Shown here piece by piece: positions 52,471 through 61,923 of a stretch of 64,000 bases of DNA. Source of the stretch: Nostoc piscinale CENA21 (GTDB lineage: Bacteria > Cyanobacteriota > Cyanobacteriia > Cyanobacteriales > Nostocaceae); assembly GCF_001298445.1 (NCBI RefSeq), contig NZ_CP012036.1, forward strand, positions 2,817,297-2,881,296, given 5' to 3'. Under the pieces are notes generated by a model, which made no database searches, was not told the origin of the DNA, and saw only the letters and a list, made by a program, of their open reading frames with translations. A program made the translations under genes and the position numbers. Position 1 is the first letter of the stretch. Every line of letters starts with the position of its first letter.

Positions 52471-54873
52471 TTACAACTGTCTCAAGAAAGCGATAATTGC
52501 TCTTTGATCATCGCGTGTTAGAGAACGGAAGCGAGCCATAACTTCTTTTGCTTCACTTCGGTTGGTGTTGGAAAGCGCACTGTTATATGGTGGGCAAATG
52601 ACATCTTGAGGTCTTGCACCGTAGTCGATAACAATGGGATCAGTGCCGTTAACTACGCCATCATAACCAAGTTTGTTATAGTATTTCCCACCTACATTTG
52701 GAGGTACAGGACATCCACCACCAGTCAGTTTTGAGGTCTTACCGGGTTCATCAGGTGCAGGTAGGTCATGTAGCTCAATTGCAGCCAGCAGTGCTTCGTC
52801 TACATTGCGAACAACCAATGGTTCGTTGGTGACTTCGCTATTGGTTGTTACAGTACCCGCAGGTGTGGTGTCACGGTTGAGGATACTTAAGAAGACACGC
52901 GCATCGTGCATGAATGGAGGGCCAACTCTACCAATACCCATTAGAGGTGGTGTACGGAAACGATCACCAGTAGCAGTACCTCTCACATTGGAGAAGGAAT
53001 CGCTGGCAAAGTTACGCATTAAATCGTAGGTTGCGAAGATAGCTGCACCAGAACTTTGACCAAATGCGTCAGCACGGTTTACAAGGAATGGATCGCGGGG
53101 AATTGGTGAATATCTTTCAACATCAATGACTGGGCCTCTGTGGATGTTGATATCAGAGAATATAGGAGCCCAACGATAGCTGAGAGCATCGATAAGTCCT
53201 TGTGCATCAGGCCCCAAGGATGGGTCGCCAGTAGCCGGAGACTGACCAGTTCTTTGAATTGGAGTGTGGCAGTTAACGCAACCAACCATACGATCGCTCT
53301 GGTTAATTGCATTGGGATCTAAACCATCGCCGCCTCTAGGCATTTTACCAGCAATAGTCCGGTTAGAAAATGCTACCAAGTCAATACCAAACAGCTTCGC
53401 CCCTCTTTGGACTCTAGCAGCTGGATTGTTACCAGGTAAATTTTTAGAAGGATCTTTAGCTCTCAGGACAGCTAACAGGTCTCTACCGAATTCTGGGGGA
53501 GCGAGGGAACGGATGAAGTTACGTTCGCTAAATGGTCTGCTGACAGGAAGTTCTGGATCAGCTACTTCATTGCGGCAGCCGCGATTGTAAGGAGCAATAG
53601 CGGGGTTAGCAATATTCTGCTCAAAAGGAGAGATGCGGTTAGTCATACTCAGACTACCAAACATACCTCCAACGATAAACTGCATCATTTCTGAACCATT
53701 GGCGCGTAGACCAAAACGTCCTAACCCTCTAGCAAGTGAATCTTCTCTGCCATCAGGCACATTCGCAGGAATTGTATTGGTTACACCTGTGACGCAATCA
53801 CCACTACATTGGAACAAAGTAGTTTTGATCGAAGAATTGTCACCTCTAGCATCGTTAGGGTCAGAAGCGCCTGTAATATCCACGTTGGGAATCGCTTCTA
53901 TCAAACCACGACCAATATATGGAGGCCCAGCAAGTTCGGTAATAGCACGTCTAAATCCGGTTGTACTCCGTCCGGTGGCTTTATTGAAGTTAGTAAGGTC
54001 TCCATTTACTGCAAGGTTTCTATCTTCCGCAACGCTGGGGATAGCATCTGGCCTACAATCTAAACCGAATACTTCTCTGAGTCGATCACTTGGCGGGCGC
54101 ACATGCTGTAAGAAACCGCCAAAATCTTGACCACTGGGACTAGTAGCATTTAACGCATCAAAAATGACTGGTGATGCTGAGGCGTTAAAGTCGCCAAATA
54201 CGGTAAAAGCTGCGGTTCGTCCTGTATTATTGACCGCATCCAATTCTGCGGTGCTGACGGCCACACTACGACGACTTAGGTCAGCAGTACCATCTGGCTC
54301 GACCGGATCTAAGTCACTACCAGGCGCTCTACCACCACCATTGACTCCAGTACTACCTGATACAAAACTGAAGTTGGTGGGAGTTGTTCTGTTAGCTCTA
54401 CTGACGGTAGAAGTACCTGTCAGCAGTCCTTCGTTGGGAACTGACTCCAGGTTATTCAGGTGACAACCTGCACATCGTGTTTGCATGGCCATCGACCCGA
54501 AACCATTCTCAACTATGTTGGGGGTAGTAAAGAAAGTAGCCCCTTCTAGCTCTCTTTCCTTCACGGAATTTGGTAGAGAAGGATAAACTAATCTGTCCAA
54601 CTGAGCCAAGGTAGTGATCGAGTTAAACCCTACATCGCCAAAAGTATCACGACGTATACGCTCGACTGGACGCAGGGTGCGCCCATTAGGAGGTTGAACC
54701 TCAAACAATCTCAAGTCTGGATTTACTTCGTTTCGTCGGCGTGCAAATAAGGTTTCTTCGTCAGGTAAGGCAATCTGACCGAAGACCTTTTGTGGGTTGA
54801 TATAGCCCATCAGTACAGATAGGCCTAAAGATAAACCCACTATTAATAAAAGAAATCTTCGTTGTTTTCGCAT
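52471..54873 (-). CDS. Exported di-heme c-type cytochrome, peroxidase/oxidoreductase-like
   Basis: The protein has 800 residues. The N-terminus (RRFLLLIVGLSLGLSVLMGY) is a signal peptide or anchor, so the protein acts outside the plasma membrane. Heme-attachment motifs are C134-A-G-C137-H138 and C532-V-N-C535-H536. The long chain between and after them (DRLREVFGLDCRPDAIPS, FRTPPLMGIGRVGPPFMHDA) resembles di-heme oxidoreductases related to bacterial cytochrome c peroxidase and MauG. The final YDGVVNGTDPIVIDYGARPQ and the DDQRAIIAFLRQL helix are typical cytochrome ends. The substrate is unknown: peroxide reduction or oxidation of an organic or protein substrate. Single gene with its own terminator and a 1.4-kb upstream gap. 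Confidence 0.85.
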   Translation of the reverse strand: MRKQRRFLLLIVGLSLGLSVLMGYINPQKVFGQIALPDEETLFARRRNEVNPDLRLFEVQPPNGRTLRPVERIRRDTFGDVGFNSITTLAQLDRLVYPSLPNSVKERELEGATFFTTPNIVENGFGSMAMQTRCAGCHLNNLESVPNEGLLTGTSTVSRANRTTPTNFSFVSGSTGVNGGGRAPGSDLDPVEPDGTADLSRRSVAVSTAELDAVNNTGRTAAFTVFGDFNASASPVIFDALNATSPSGQDFGGFLQHVRPPSDRLREVFGLDCRPDAIPSVAEDRNLAVNGDLTNFNKATGRSTTGFRRAITELAGPPYIGRGLIEAIPNVDITGASDPNDARGDNSSIKTTLFQCSGDCVTGVTNTIPANVPDGREDSLARGLGRFGLRANGSEMMQFIVGGMFGSLSMTNRISPFEQNIANPAIAPYNRGCRNEVADPELPVSRPFSERNFIRSLAPPEFGRDLLAVLRAKDPSKNLPGNNPAARVQRGAKLFGIDLVAFSNRTIAGKMPRGGDGLDPNAINQSDRMVGCVNCHTPIQRTGQSPATGDPSLGPDAQGLIDALSYRWAPIFSDINIHRGPVIDVERYSPIPRDPFLVNRADAFGQSSGAAIFATYDLMRNFASDSFSNVRGTATGDRFRTPPLMGIGRVGPPFMHDARVFLSILNRDTTPAGTVTTNSEVTNEPLVVRNVDEALLAAIELHDLPAPDEPGKTSKLTGGGCPVPPNVGGKYYNKLGYDGVVNGTDPIVIDYGARPQDVICPPYNSALSNTNRSEAKEVMARFRSLTRDDQRAIIAFLRQL

Positions 54874-56287
54874 TAACTAAGTTCCAAGCTTATTTAATAT
54901 TTGAGTAATACAAACTCAAGGCTGTCTATTTCGCATTAGGAGTAATACAATTTCCGGGCTACCGATTCCGTAGAGGAATTGTAGCTTTTTCGTCACGAGT
55001 ACGAAGAAATCAAGCAAAGCATTGATCCCAATACTTTAGAACTTAAGTTCGCAAATAGTTGAGTAACTAATTACACTGTATATTACTACAACTTCAAAGC
55101 AAAAGGAAATTTTTATTAAGTATATACTGTTAAATATTTCTACATAAACTGTCTAAAATAAATCAAGATACTATGAAGTTAATGTGACGCTAAAGTCCAG
55201 TTTATGTAATCTTTAAAATCCAGTTATTTTCATTATGAAGTTAAAAAAAATCTTTAAATAAGGCATCATCAAGAGAGAATTATGCAGTTACAGAGAAATG
55301 CTTATGTGCTTGATATTTACCCAGGAGCATTAGGCTATGATGCCGGAAAGCCAAGGCTTTGAGATGATATGCCTCACCTTTATATAACTTCATTGAGTCA
55401 ACTATATGACCTGTCAGACAATAGTTTTATCAAAATTAAATGAATTACCTCAGTACATAACACAACAGAGCTAGAGATACTCTATCCCTAATTGTTTGTA
55501 GATTTGTTCAAGGAATATAAGCACATAATAATGCTCATATACTCAGTATCAATATTCAAATTTTGTATCTATTTAGGTTGACTCGCAATCAATATTATGT
55601 GTTATCAAAATTGATACATTTTACTGATATATAATTGCTTGCAAAACAGCACATAACTTCCAACTAGTAAATAGATTTAACAAAATTTCACTGCTAATAT
55701 TCATCAATAATTGATACTAATAAAAATTCTCAAGAACTAATTTGCGGAAAACCTAGTAAAGAAAAAGCCAAATCTTTTCTAGATTGCGCCTGTTAAGATA
55801 GAGATTTACAAATAAGTTGCACGTATAACAGTCCTATTTGATAGGTGAACAACAGAGACACGGAAGACAAGGGAGAGAGATGTTTATAAATCATTTAGGA
55901 TTGCTATATTGTCAAACAAATTTCTTTTGTATGAGATGACAGATGCTCTCACACTCTTGAAAGATTTAAACTGGAATGGTTGCGTTAATAATATTGATGC
56001 AATAGCTGTGGGGTGTTAAATATTTGCTGTTTACCCCAAAACTATAGATGTCGGAGACATCAATATATTGACAATTAGGACTGATATACAGAGTAAGGAA
56101 AACCTTAGATGCGCTAGAGGCTTGGCTTACTCTACAAGAGTACCCAATAACTGGGGTTTGATAGGAGACACAGAGCCAAAGGGAATAGGGTTGAAAAAGC
56201 TGTTTACTTAAGTCCTAACGATAAAATATCATACCAAACTTCTTTGGTGATGAAACTAAATTTTACATTAAGTAAAATTGCCTTTAA
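54874..56287. other. 1.4-kb noncoding gap with no supportable gene
   Basis: The gap is AT-rich with no frame above about 60 codons. A 26-codon ORF near 55282 (MQLQRNAYVLDIYPG) is unsupported. Two structures stand out: GATGTCGGAGACATC at 56048-56062 (hairpin), and TTAGGACT at 56075 paired with AGTCCTAA at 56211, which delimit about 144 bp. It must hold the promoter of the cytochrome gene. Confidence 0.5.
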
Positions 56288-57640
56288 TTACTGTGGTAAG
56301 TGAAAAACATGCAAAGCTACAGAAATTAAAGTCAGGAAAGTTAAAAAGCCGATAGTATCTAGCATTGTGGTGACTAATGGCCCACTCACTAATGCAGGGT
56401 CAAGCTTCAGGCGTTTTAAACCCATTGGTAATAGTGTACCGAGAGTCACAGCCACTAGTGTATTCGTCGCCATAACTGTACCTGCAACCAAACCCACCCA
56501 GCGTTCTTGGGGTTTCGCCCAAATCATCGATAGTGCCATCATTGTAATAGCTAAAACTACGGCTGTGCCTAAACCTGCCAGCACTTCTTTACGGAGAATT
56601 TTGAAAGTATCTCTGGGTGTGACTTCGCCAACACCCAAGCCTCTAATTGTTACAGTTAAGGCTTGAATTCCCACAGTCCCGCCTGTGTTGGAGAAAATTG
56701 GCATAATGACAGCTAATACTGGTACAGCCGCAATTACTGATTGAAAAGGTGCGATCGCACTTGCCGCACCAATGTACAATGCCATAATTGCCAGCAACCA
56801 CGGTAGGCGCTTGCGAATGGTAACTAAGGGCGGCGATAAAGCTTCTTCATCACCACTCACCCCGGCTAGTTTTTGGATGTCTTCGGTGGCTTCTTCTTCT
56901 AAAATATCAATCACATCATCAATAGTGATGATGCCGACTAATCTATCTTCCCTGTCTACTACCGGGATAGCGATTAAGTCGTAACGCTTCATGATTTGGG
57001 CGACTTCTTCTTGCGGCGTTTCGGTTTTAACTTTGATGACGCGATCGCTAGATATATCACGAATATAGACATCAGGAAAAGTAAACAATAACTGACGCAA
57101 CGAAACTACTCTGACAAGTTTACGGTTATTGTCTGTAACGTAGGCGTAGTAAATTGTTTCCTTATCTTCGTCTTGACGGCGAATTTTGCTGAGGGCTTCA
57201 CCAACGGTTAAACCTTCTTGTAAACGCACATATTCTGTAGTCATCACCCGCCCAGCCGTACCTTCGGGATAACCCAGAATTGTGGCGGTTGCTTGTCTTT
57301 GTTCGGAACTTAGCTGTTGTAATAAGCGTTTAACTACTCCAGCCGGCAATTCATCAAATAATTCTGCCCGTTCATCAGGACTCATCGCCTCCATAATTTG
57401 TACTACCTGGACATCATGCAGAGAGTTAATTAGTTCTTCCTGCACATCTGTGGGTAGATATTCAAACACGTCAATTGCCTGGGCTTTATTTAACAGCCGA
57501 AAAGCGATCGCTCGTTGTTTTTCTGGTAATTGTGTAATATATTCACCGACATCTACGGGTTGTAACCCATTTAAATCGCATTTCAACTGATTTAAATCAG
57601 AGACATTGAACAGTGAATCACGAATGTCCTGTATAAGCAT
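56288..57640 (-). CDS. mgtE: MgtE-family magnesium transporter
   Basis: The protein has 450 residues. The N-domain (EYLPTDVQEELINSLHDVQV, SPDERAELFDELPAGVVKRL) is followed by two CBS domains (about 130-255; VVDREDRLVGIITIDDVIDI) that sense Mg2+. Five membrane helices (about 280-450) follow, with the conserved PVLAVIMPIFSNTGGTVGIQ and the late Asp in LDPALVSGPLVTTMLDTIGF for the pore. It mediates Mg2+ uptake gated by internal Mg2+. AGGAGGT lies 5 nt before the ATG and is complementary to an upstream ACCTCCT, so translation may be controlled by that pairing. Confidence 0.95.
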   Translation of the reverse strand: MLIQDIRDSLFNVSDLNQLKCDLNGLQPVDVGEYITQLPEKQRAIAFRLLNKAQAIDVFEYLPTDVQEELINSLHDVQVVQIMEAMSPDERAELFDELPAGVVKRLLQQLSSEQRQATATILGYPEGTAGRVMTTEYVRLQEGLTVGEALSKIRRQDEDKETIYYAYVTDNNRKLVRVVSLRQLLFTFPDVYIRDISSDRVIKVKTETPQEEVAQIMKRYDLIAIPVVDREDRLVGIITIDDVIDILEEEATEDIQKLAGVSGDEEALSPPLVTIRKRLPWLLAIMALYIGAASAIAPFQSVIAAVPVLAVIMPIFSNTGGTVGIQALTVTIRGLGVGEVTPRDTFKILRKEVLAGLGTAVVLAITMMALSMIWAKPQERWVGLVAGTVMATNTLVAVTLGTLLPMGLKRLKLDPALVSGPLVTTMLDTIGFLTFLTLISVALHVFHLPQ

Positions 57641-57644
57641 GAAT

Positions 57645-57699
57645 ACCTCCTATGTGCCTCCCCCGCGCCGAGAGACACGCTCACTAGCTTAGAGGAGGT
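57645..57699 (-). promoter_or_regulatory. mgtE leader hairpin that can hide the ribosome-binding site
   Basis: On the minus strand ACCTCCT (57699-57693) can pair perfectly with the ribosome site AGGAGGT (57651-57645). The 41 bases between them are GC-rich and can fold further. This is a candidate translational switch. I do not recognise the M-box consensus. Confidence 0.4.
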
Positions 57700-58208
57700 T
57701 CGTACTGCCGTCTTGTGGACTTTTGTCCATAAAATCTCAACAACTCAATATCGATTGCCAAATCAAGGCATCGCTAACTGATCATCCTAACTTGGAATAG
57801 TGCGATCTGATCAATTTTCAGTAACTATGTACTAATTTTGTAATATTTATTACAAGTACAATATTAATTACCCTGATTTTTCGTTAACTAGTGTCGATTG
57901 TACTATCGCCAAAATTTGTGTCAAGCAAATTGTAGAGGTTTGCTGGCAAACTTCACAAAGTCAAAATATTTACATCGGCTTATTAGTGTTTGTTTGCAGA
58001 CTCAGGGTAGATTTATGAATTCTGAAAACAATTGCCAAACCTAGCACTTGCATCAATATACAAAGTTGGGTGTAGCGATCGTGAAACCCAACAAATGAAA
58101 GATATTGAAAAATGGTGGCGACAGACTGTCTTTATTGGTTAAACAAAAAAACACTATATTTTCCCAATAATACTAAGTTCCATCCACCCACAATCTGTTT
58201 AGCACTTA
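57700..58208. other. Gap between mgtE and the next gene
   Basis: It holds no gene. GTTGGGT at about 58065 and ACCCAAC at about 58086 form a hairpin around a HIP1-like core. The rest is AT-rich. Confidence 0.4.
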
Positions 58209-59528
58209 TTAATAAATATTCTCCCTTAATTGGGAAAACACATGGTAAGTATCTATCTTAGACTTACCTTGAGAATTTTGTTTGGCTTCTTCAACTTTAA
58301 TCAAGTTATATTCAATGTTCTCAGCGTAGATTGCAAAAGTGATGTTGAAAATTTCTAGAAAATTAATAACCCATTTGCACTCATCTTTGGGTAATTTTTC
58401 GTAATAACGAATTAAATGAGCAATTCTAATTTCCAAATGGCTGCGAGAATTCTGACAAATTAAAATGATTTTGAGGAGAATAATTACTAAAGTTAATGGA
58501 TGACCTTGAGAAAGTAATAAGATAAATAACTGTGAAGGTTCTCGTCCATTTTCTGTGGTTAGACAATCAATCAACCGATTACAGCTTCTCAGAAATAAGT
58601 TTTTATCTAAAACTTCTTCATCATATTCTGGTTTCCAATTAGCTAAATTTTCTTTTAATTCTTGATTTAATATTTTGACTAAATCTAGATTTTTAACAGA
58701 AAAAAATAAGTACTTACGTATACTTTCTTTAAATCCTTTAAATGTTTGCTCCTGTGTTTGTTTAATAAATATATTGGCTAAATTTTCATAACTGAATAAT
58801 CCTTTTTTCAGGATAATCATTTTAATCAAACGTAAAACATTATCGCCCAGAATGCTAGGATTGACATACCGTGTAGAACTAGAAGCCGAGGACTGAGAAC
58901 GCGCAATATACATTGCTAGTTCAAATTTAAAATTGTCCTTCATTTGCTTAGAAAGTTGCCTAGCTGCTTCTTGTTGCTCTTTGGGATTATTAACATCTAA
59001 AGATTGGGCAACTAATAAATAAGCTGCATAGCGATTACTCCAGTGAGTCTTACCTTTATGATCGTGTTTATGAGCAAATAATTTTAATTCTTGATAGTCT
59101 TCACTCTTAACAAAATTTTTGAGCCAGCTTTTATATATATGCAAACTGGTATAACTGCTCTTTTTGCATGGAACATCATAATTAACTAATAAGTTAATTA
59201 ATTCTTGAATAGCTTCATATTTTCTTTTAGATGCCCAGTTATTAACTATGATATAGCAACAACGCTTAATAGTATTCCGAAATTCCTGCTCATTGTTGGC
59301 TGAGATGATTTTCCGAATTAGAGGTACTGTATTTAAACTACCTGATTCTAGAAAGTCAAAAAATAATCTTTTAAATTCTCGCAAGACTTCTTCTGGAGAC
59401 TTTTCATTGACAATTTCCATGAAGAAGCTATAAATTTTCTCTTGCCCAAGTTGGAGATTTAATGGCTGAAGATTGGGTTTAACAAAATTTGGTTCTTCTA
59501 AATCGGTAAACAGGCTATGAGTGGTCAT
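58209..59528 (-). CDS. Conserved cyanobacterial protein, helical, unknown function
   Basis: The protein has about 439 residues. ATG 59528 (MTTHSLFTDLEEPNFVKPN) is favoured over an upstream start six codons earlier. It is almost entirely helical and charged (KRLFFDFLESGSLNTVPLI, LANWKPEYDEEVLDKNLFL) with a leucine-rich stretch near the C-terminus (LVIILLKIILICQ) that looks more like a buried helix than a membrane span. It has no enzymatic motif, signal peptide or repeat that I can name. It stands alone between mgtE and the MpaB-family gene. An armadillo-like or scaffold role would be speculation. Confidence 0.65.
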   Translation of the reverse strand: MTTHSLFTDLEEPNFVKPNLQPLNLQLGQEKIYSFFMEIVNEKSPEEVLREFKRLFFDFLESGSLNTVPLIRKIISANNEQEFRNTIKRCCYIIVNNWASKRKYEAIQELINLLVNYDVPCKKSSYTSLHIYKSWLKNFVKSEDYQELKLFAHKHDHKGKTHWSNRYAAYLLVAQSLDVNNPKEQQEAARQLSKQMKDNFKFELAMYIARSQSSASSSTRYVNPSILGDNVLRLIKMIILKKGLFSYENLANIFIKQTQEQTFKGFKESIRKYLFFSVKNLDLVKILNQELKENLANWKPEYDEEVLDKNLFLRSCNRLIDCLTTENGREPSQLFILLLSQGHPLTLVIILLKIILICQNSRSHLEIRIAHLIRYYEKLPKDECKWVINFLEIFNITFAIYAENIEYNLIKVEEAKQNSQGKSKIDTYHVFSQLRENIY

Positions 59529-59724
59529 GGAAGTTCTCAAGACCAATGAAGTTAATGTATCTATTATTTATTAGATTACCTGTGACAGCCATCAGTATCA
59601 ATCAATTTTTCAAAGATAAGGTAATTTTTTGAATGAGTTTTGATGAATTTACTGAAGTCTTCTTCAAGATTAAATTCACAAAGCTCAGTATCTCAGGAAA
59701 ATTACGGTTATAGATTGACTAAGT

Positions 59725-59800
59725 ACTTACGCACAAAGATTTTCTGTAGAGACTGGGTAAAAGGGTGTGGGGTATAAGTGCATGAACCACACCTCACAAA
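59725..59800. repeat. Left part of a GACTTACGCA-family element
   Basis: ACTTACGCACAAAGATTTTC then GTAGAGACTGGGTAAAAGGG matches the left ends at 34065 and 20451. No right end is evident before the oxygenase gene. Confidence 0.5.
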
Positions 59801-59810
59801 AGCTACAGAG

Positions 59811-60662
59811 TCAAAAGCCTACCTCTGACCCCACATTAGCTATCTCGTAACCATTTGGGTAACTGCGGATAGGAGAATCAATATAAAAATTAGTCTGAGT
59901 CCGGGGTGGAAGCCAGTGCATGAATTTGGCGCGGAATTTGAGGATTTTGACCATAACAGAACGCAGCCACGGAGAAGGATGTTCAAAACCAAAGGCATCA
60001 AGCATTGTCTCATCAAGTAAAGCATAGATGATTGGTTTCAAAGGTTGTCGCATCCACCAAGGAAACCAACTTAAAAATAAAGCAAGTGTTGATTCTCCAA
60101 TACGGCGGTTTGTGTCAGAATAGCGAAAATTTTTCTTTTCGTAGTCGAGTTTATAGCGTTCAAACTCTGCGTAGGTTTCGGGAATATTTTCAATGTGCAT
60201 CCTCTTACCGACTTCTCGCCAAAAGTAAAAAGACGCTAATTTTTCTTGCTCGCACATCAACCGCCAACCAAAATTGGCATTCCAGTCGATAGGATCATAA
60301 ATAAAGGTCGAAAGCACATATAAAAAATCGGCGTTGTCAATTTTAAAGCGTCCGTGGATGGCGTTCATCCGTTGCAATGCTTGTTGACCGCGATCGCTTT
60401 CATAACCCCATTTAACAATTTCTACCAACAAAATCGATGTGTCGTCATAGCGTTTTTGCGGACGCTGATGAAATTCTTTGGTCTGATCGAGTAATTTAGA
60501 TATGCTGGGAACACAGTAGGTTCGCATTAAGGCGACTTCTAGCGATCGCTGCATTTCCCACGAAAATTCATAACCCGACATCAGATAATATATCTGGCTA
60601 TGGTCGGTTACTGGGTCAAGTTGCTGAATCTGATTAAAGTTTTGGTAACGGTTGGGAAGCAT
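59811..60662 (-). CDS. MpaB-family (DUF2236) oxygenase-like protein
   Basis: The protein has 283 residues. LEVALMRTYCVPSISKLL, MNAIHGRFKIDNADFLYVLS and the late LSWFPWWMRQPLKPIIYALL are the DUF2236/MpaB pattern, a family that includes fungal MpaB and the heme-dependent latex-clearing rubber oxygenase. The His in NAIHGRF is the usual conserved position. A hydrophobic region near residues 200-225 may contact membrane or a lipophilic substrate. It is divergent from a TetR gene 158 nt away, so TetR control is likely. The substrate is unknown. Confidence 0.82.
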   Translation of the reverse strand: MLPNRYQNFNQIQQLDPVTDHSQIYYLMSGYEFSWEMQRSLEVALMRTYCVPSISKLLDQTKEFHQRPQKRYDDTSILLVEIVKWGYESDRGQQALQRMNAIHGRFKIDNADFLYVLSTFIYDPIDWNANFGWRLMCEQEKLASFYFWREVGKRMHIENIPETYAEFERYKLDYEKKNFRYSDTNRRIGESTLALFLSWFPWWMRQPLKPIIYALLDETMLDAFGFEHPSPWLRSVMVKILKFRAKFMHWLPPRTQTNFYIDSPIRSYPNGYEIANVGSEVGF

Positions 60663-60819
60663 AATTCATCACTATGACTGTATTTATTGTTAATCATCTC
60701 TGCCAGGATTGATTTATAACTTTTTATGATGTTATTTTTAATCAAACCAATCGGTCGGTAAAATTGACATCAAGGCTTCAAAATGCTGAATATACACTCA
60801 ACACTCAGCACTTTTCTAT

Positions 60820-61425
60820 ATGTCCAAAGGCGAAGAAACAAAAACTCGCATTCTCCAACAAGCAGCGGAACTGTTTAACCAACAGGGATATGCGGGTTCG
60901 TCAATTTCAGATATTATGCGTGTTACCGGATTGCAGAAAGGCGGAATTTACAATCACTTTTCTAGTAAAGATGAACTAGCACTCCAAGCCTTTGATTTTG
61001 CGATAGCCCTTGTAAGTCAGCGAACAAAAGCCGCAATTAGGAGTAAACATCATGCAATAGAACGTCTAGAAGCGATTATGGAAGTATTTAGCAGTTTTGT
61101 TGAGTATCCGCCCATTAAAGGTGGTTGTCCACTGTTAAATACAGCAATTGAAAGTGATGATGCTCATCCAGGATTGCGCGATCGGGCGCAACAAGCAATG
61201 AACTCTTGGCTTAACTTAATTTCTCAAATTATTACCAAGGGAATTGATAGAGGTGAAATTCGTTCTGGTGTGAATGCTGATGAAGTCGCAACTATTATTA
61301 TTGCAACTTTAGAAGGTGCAATAATGATGAGTAAATTATACGACGATGTAATTCATATCCAAAGAATAATTACTCACTTAAAACAGTATATAAACACTAA
61401 TCTTAAAAGCTATGGTACAAGTTAA
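60820..61425 (+). CDS. TetR-family transcriptional regulator
   Basis: The protein has 201 residues. The N-terminal helix-turn-helix is TRILQQAAELFNQQGYAGSS, ISDIMRVTGLQKGGIYNHFS. The C-terminal ligand domain resembles the YezE/AcrR group (VEYPPIKGGCPLLNTAIESD). The leader contains CACTCAACACTCAGCACTT repeat DNA just before ATG 60820. It is divergent from the MpaB-like gene and overlaps the downstream tautomerase gene by 14 bases, so it probably controls both. The ligand is unknown. Confidence 0.92.
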   Translation: MSKGEETKTRILQQAAELFNQQGYAGSSISDIMRVTGLQKGGIYNHFSSKDELALQAFDFAIALVSQRTKAAIRSKHHAIERLEAIMEVFSSFVEYPPIKGGCPLLNTAIESDDAHPGLRDRAQQAMNSWLNLISQIITKGIDRGEIRSGVNADEVATIIIATLEGAIMMSKLYDDVIHIQRIITHLKQYINTNLKSYGTS

Positions 61426-61801
61426 AGTATATGGTTTAGCTGATCAACTAAATCCTATTAAATCAGATTTATCTCACATTATTCATACCTCACTAGTTGA
61501 AATTTTAAAAATTGCCACTGAAAAGAAATTTCAGCGATTTTTTCCTTTAGACGCAGAAAATTTTTACTATCCTCAAGACAGATCATATAATTATCTAGTT
61601 ATCGAAATTGTCATGTTTGAAGGACGCTCAGTTGAAACCAAAAAAGAGCTGATTCGGAAGTTAATTAAAGATATTTATGAAACCTTCGGCATCTCTGTTA
61701 ACGACATTGAAATCACCATTTTTGAAACCCCCAAATCTAACTGGGGTATTAGAGGTACAACCGGAGACGAATTAAATTTGAATTACAAGGTAGAAGTTTA
61801 A
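61412..61801 (+). CDS. Tautomerase-superfamily protein lacking the N-terminal proline
   Basis: The protein has 129 residues. The beta-alpha-beta pattern (YLVIEIVMFEGRSVETKKEL, IRKLIKDIYETFGISVNDIE, ITIFETPKSNWGIRG) is that of the MIF/4-oxalocrotonate tautomerase superfamily, larger two-unit type. After Met the chain begins Val-Gln-Val, whereas catalysis in this superfamily normally uses Pro at position 1. It is therefore either non-catalytic, works differently, or has another start; no upstream in-frame M-P is apparent. It overlaps the TetR gene and should be cotranscribed with it. Confidence 0.8.
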   Translation: MVQVKVYGLADQLNPIKSDLSHIIHTSLVEILKIATEKKFQRFFPLDAENFYYPQDRSYNYLVIEIVMFEGRSVETKKELIRKLIKDIYETFGISVNDIEITIFETPKSNWGIRGTTGDELNLNYKVEV

Positions 61802-61923
61802 ATTATGCCTAAGTGGTAAGTCAAAATACAACTCCCCATAATTATTAATTTCTTTGCCTGATGCTTAACTGAACTTTATTGGTCTTTAATAGATGTTTAA
61901 AAATCTGCTCAGTTAACAGATAT

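Noticed and set aside
53079..54463. Several 60-165 codon plus-strand frames within the cytochrome gene
   Set aside because: They are antisense shadows of an 800-residue frame with two CxxCH motifs.
57640..57720. M-box magnesium riboswitch
   Set aside because: I cannot find the conserved M-box core; only pairing to the ribosome site is visible, so I report a leader hairpin instead.
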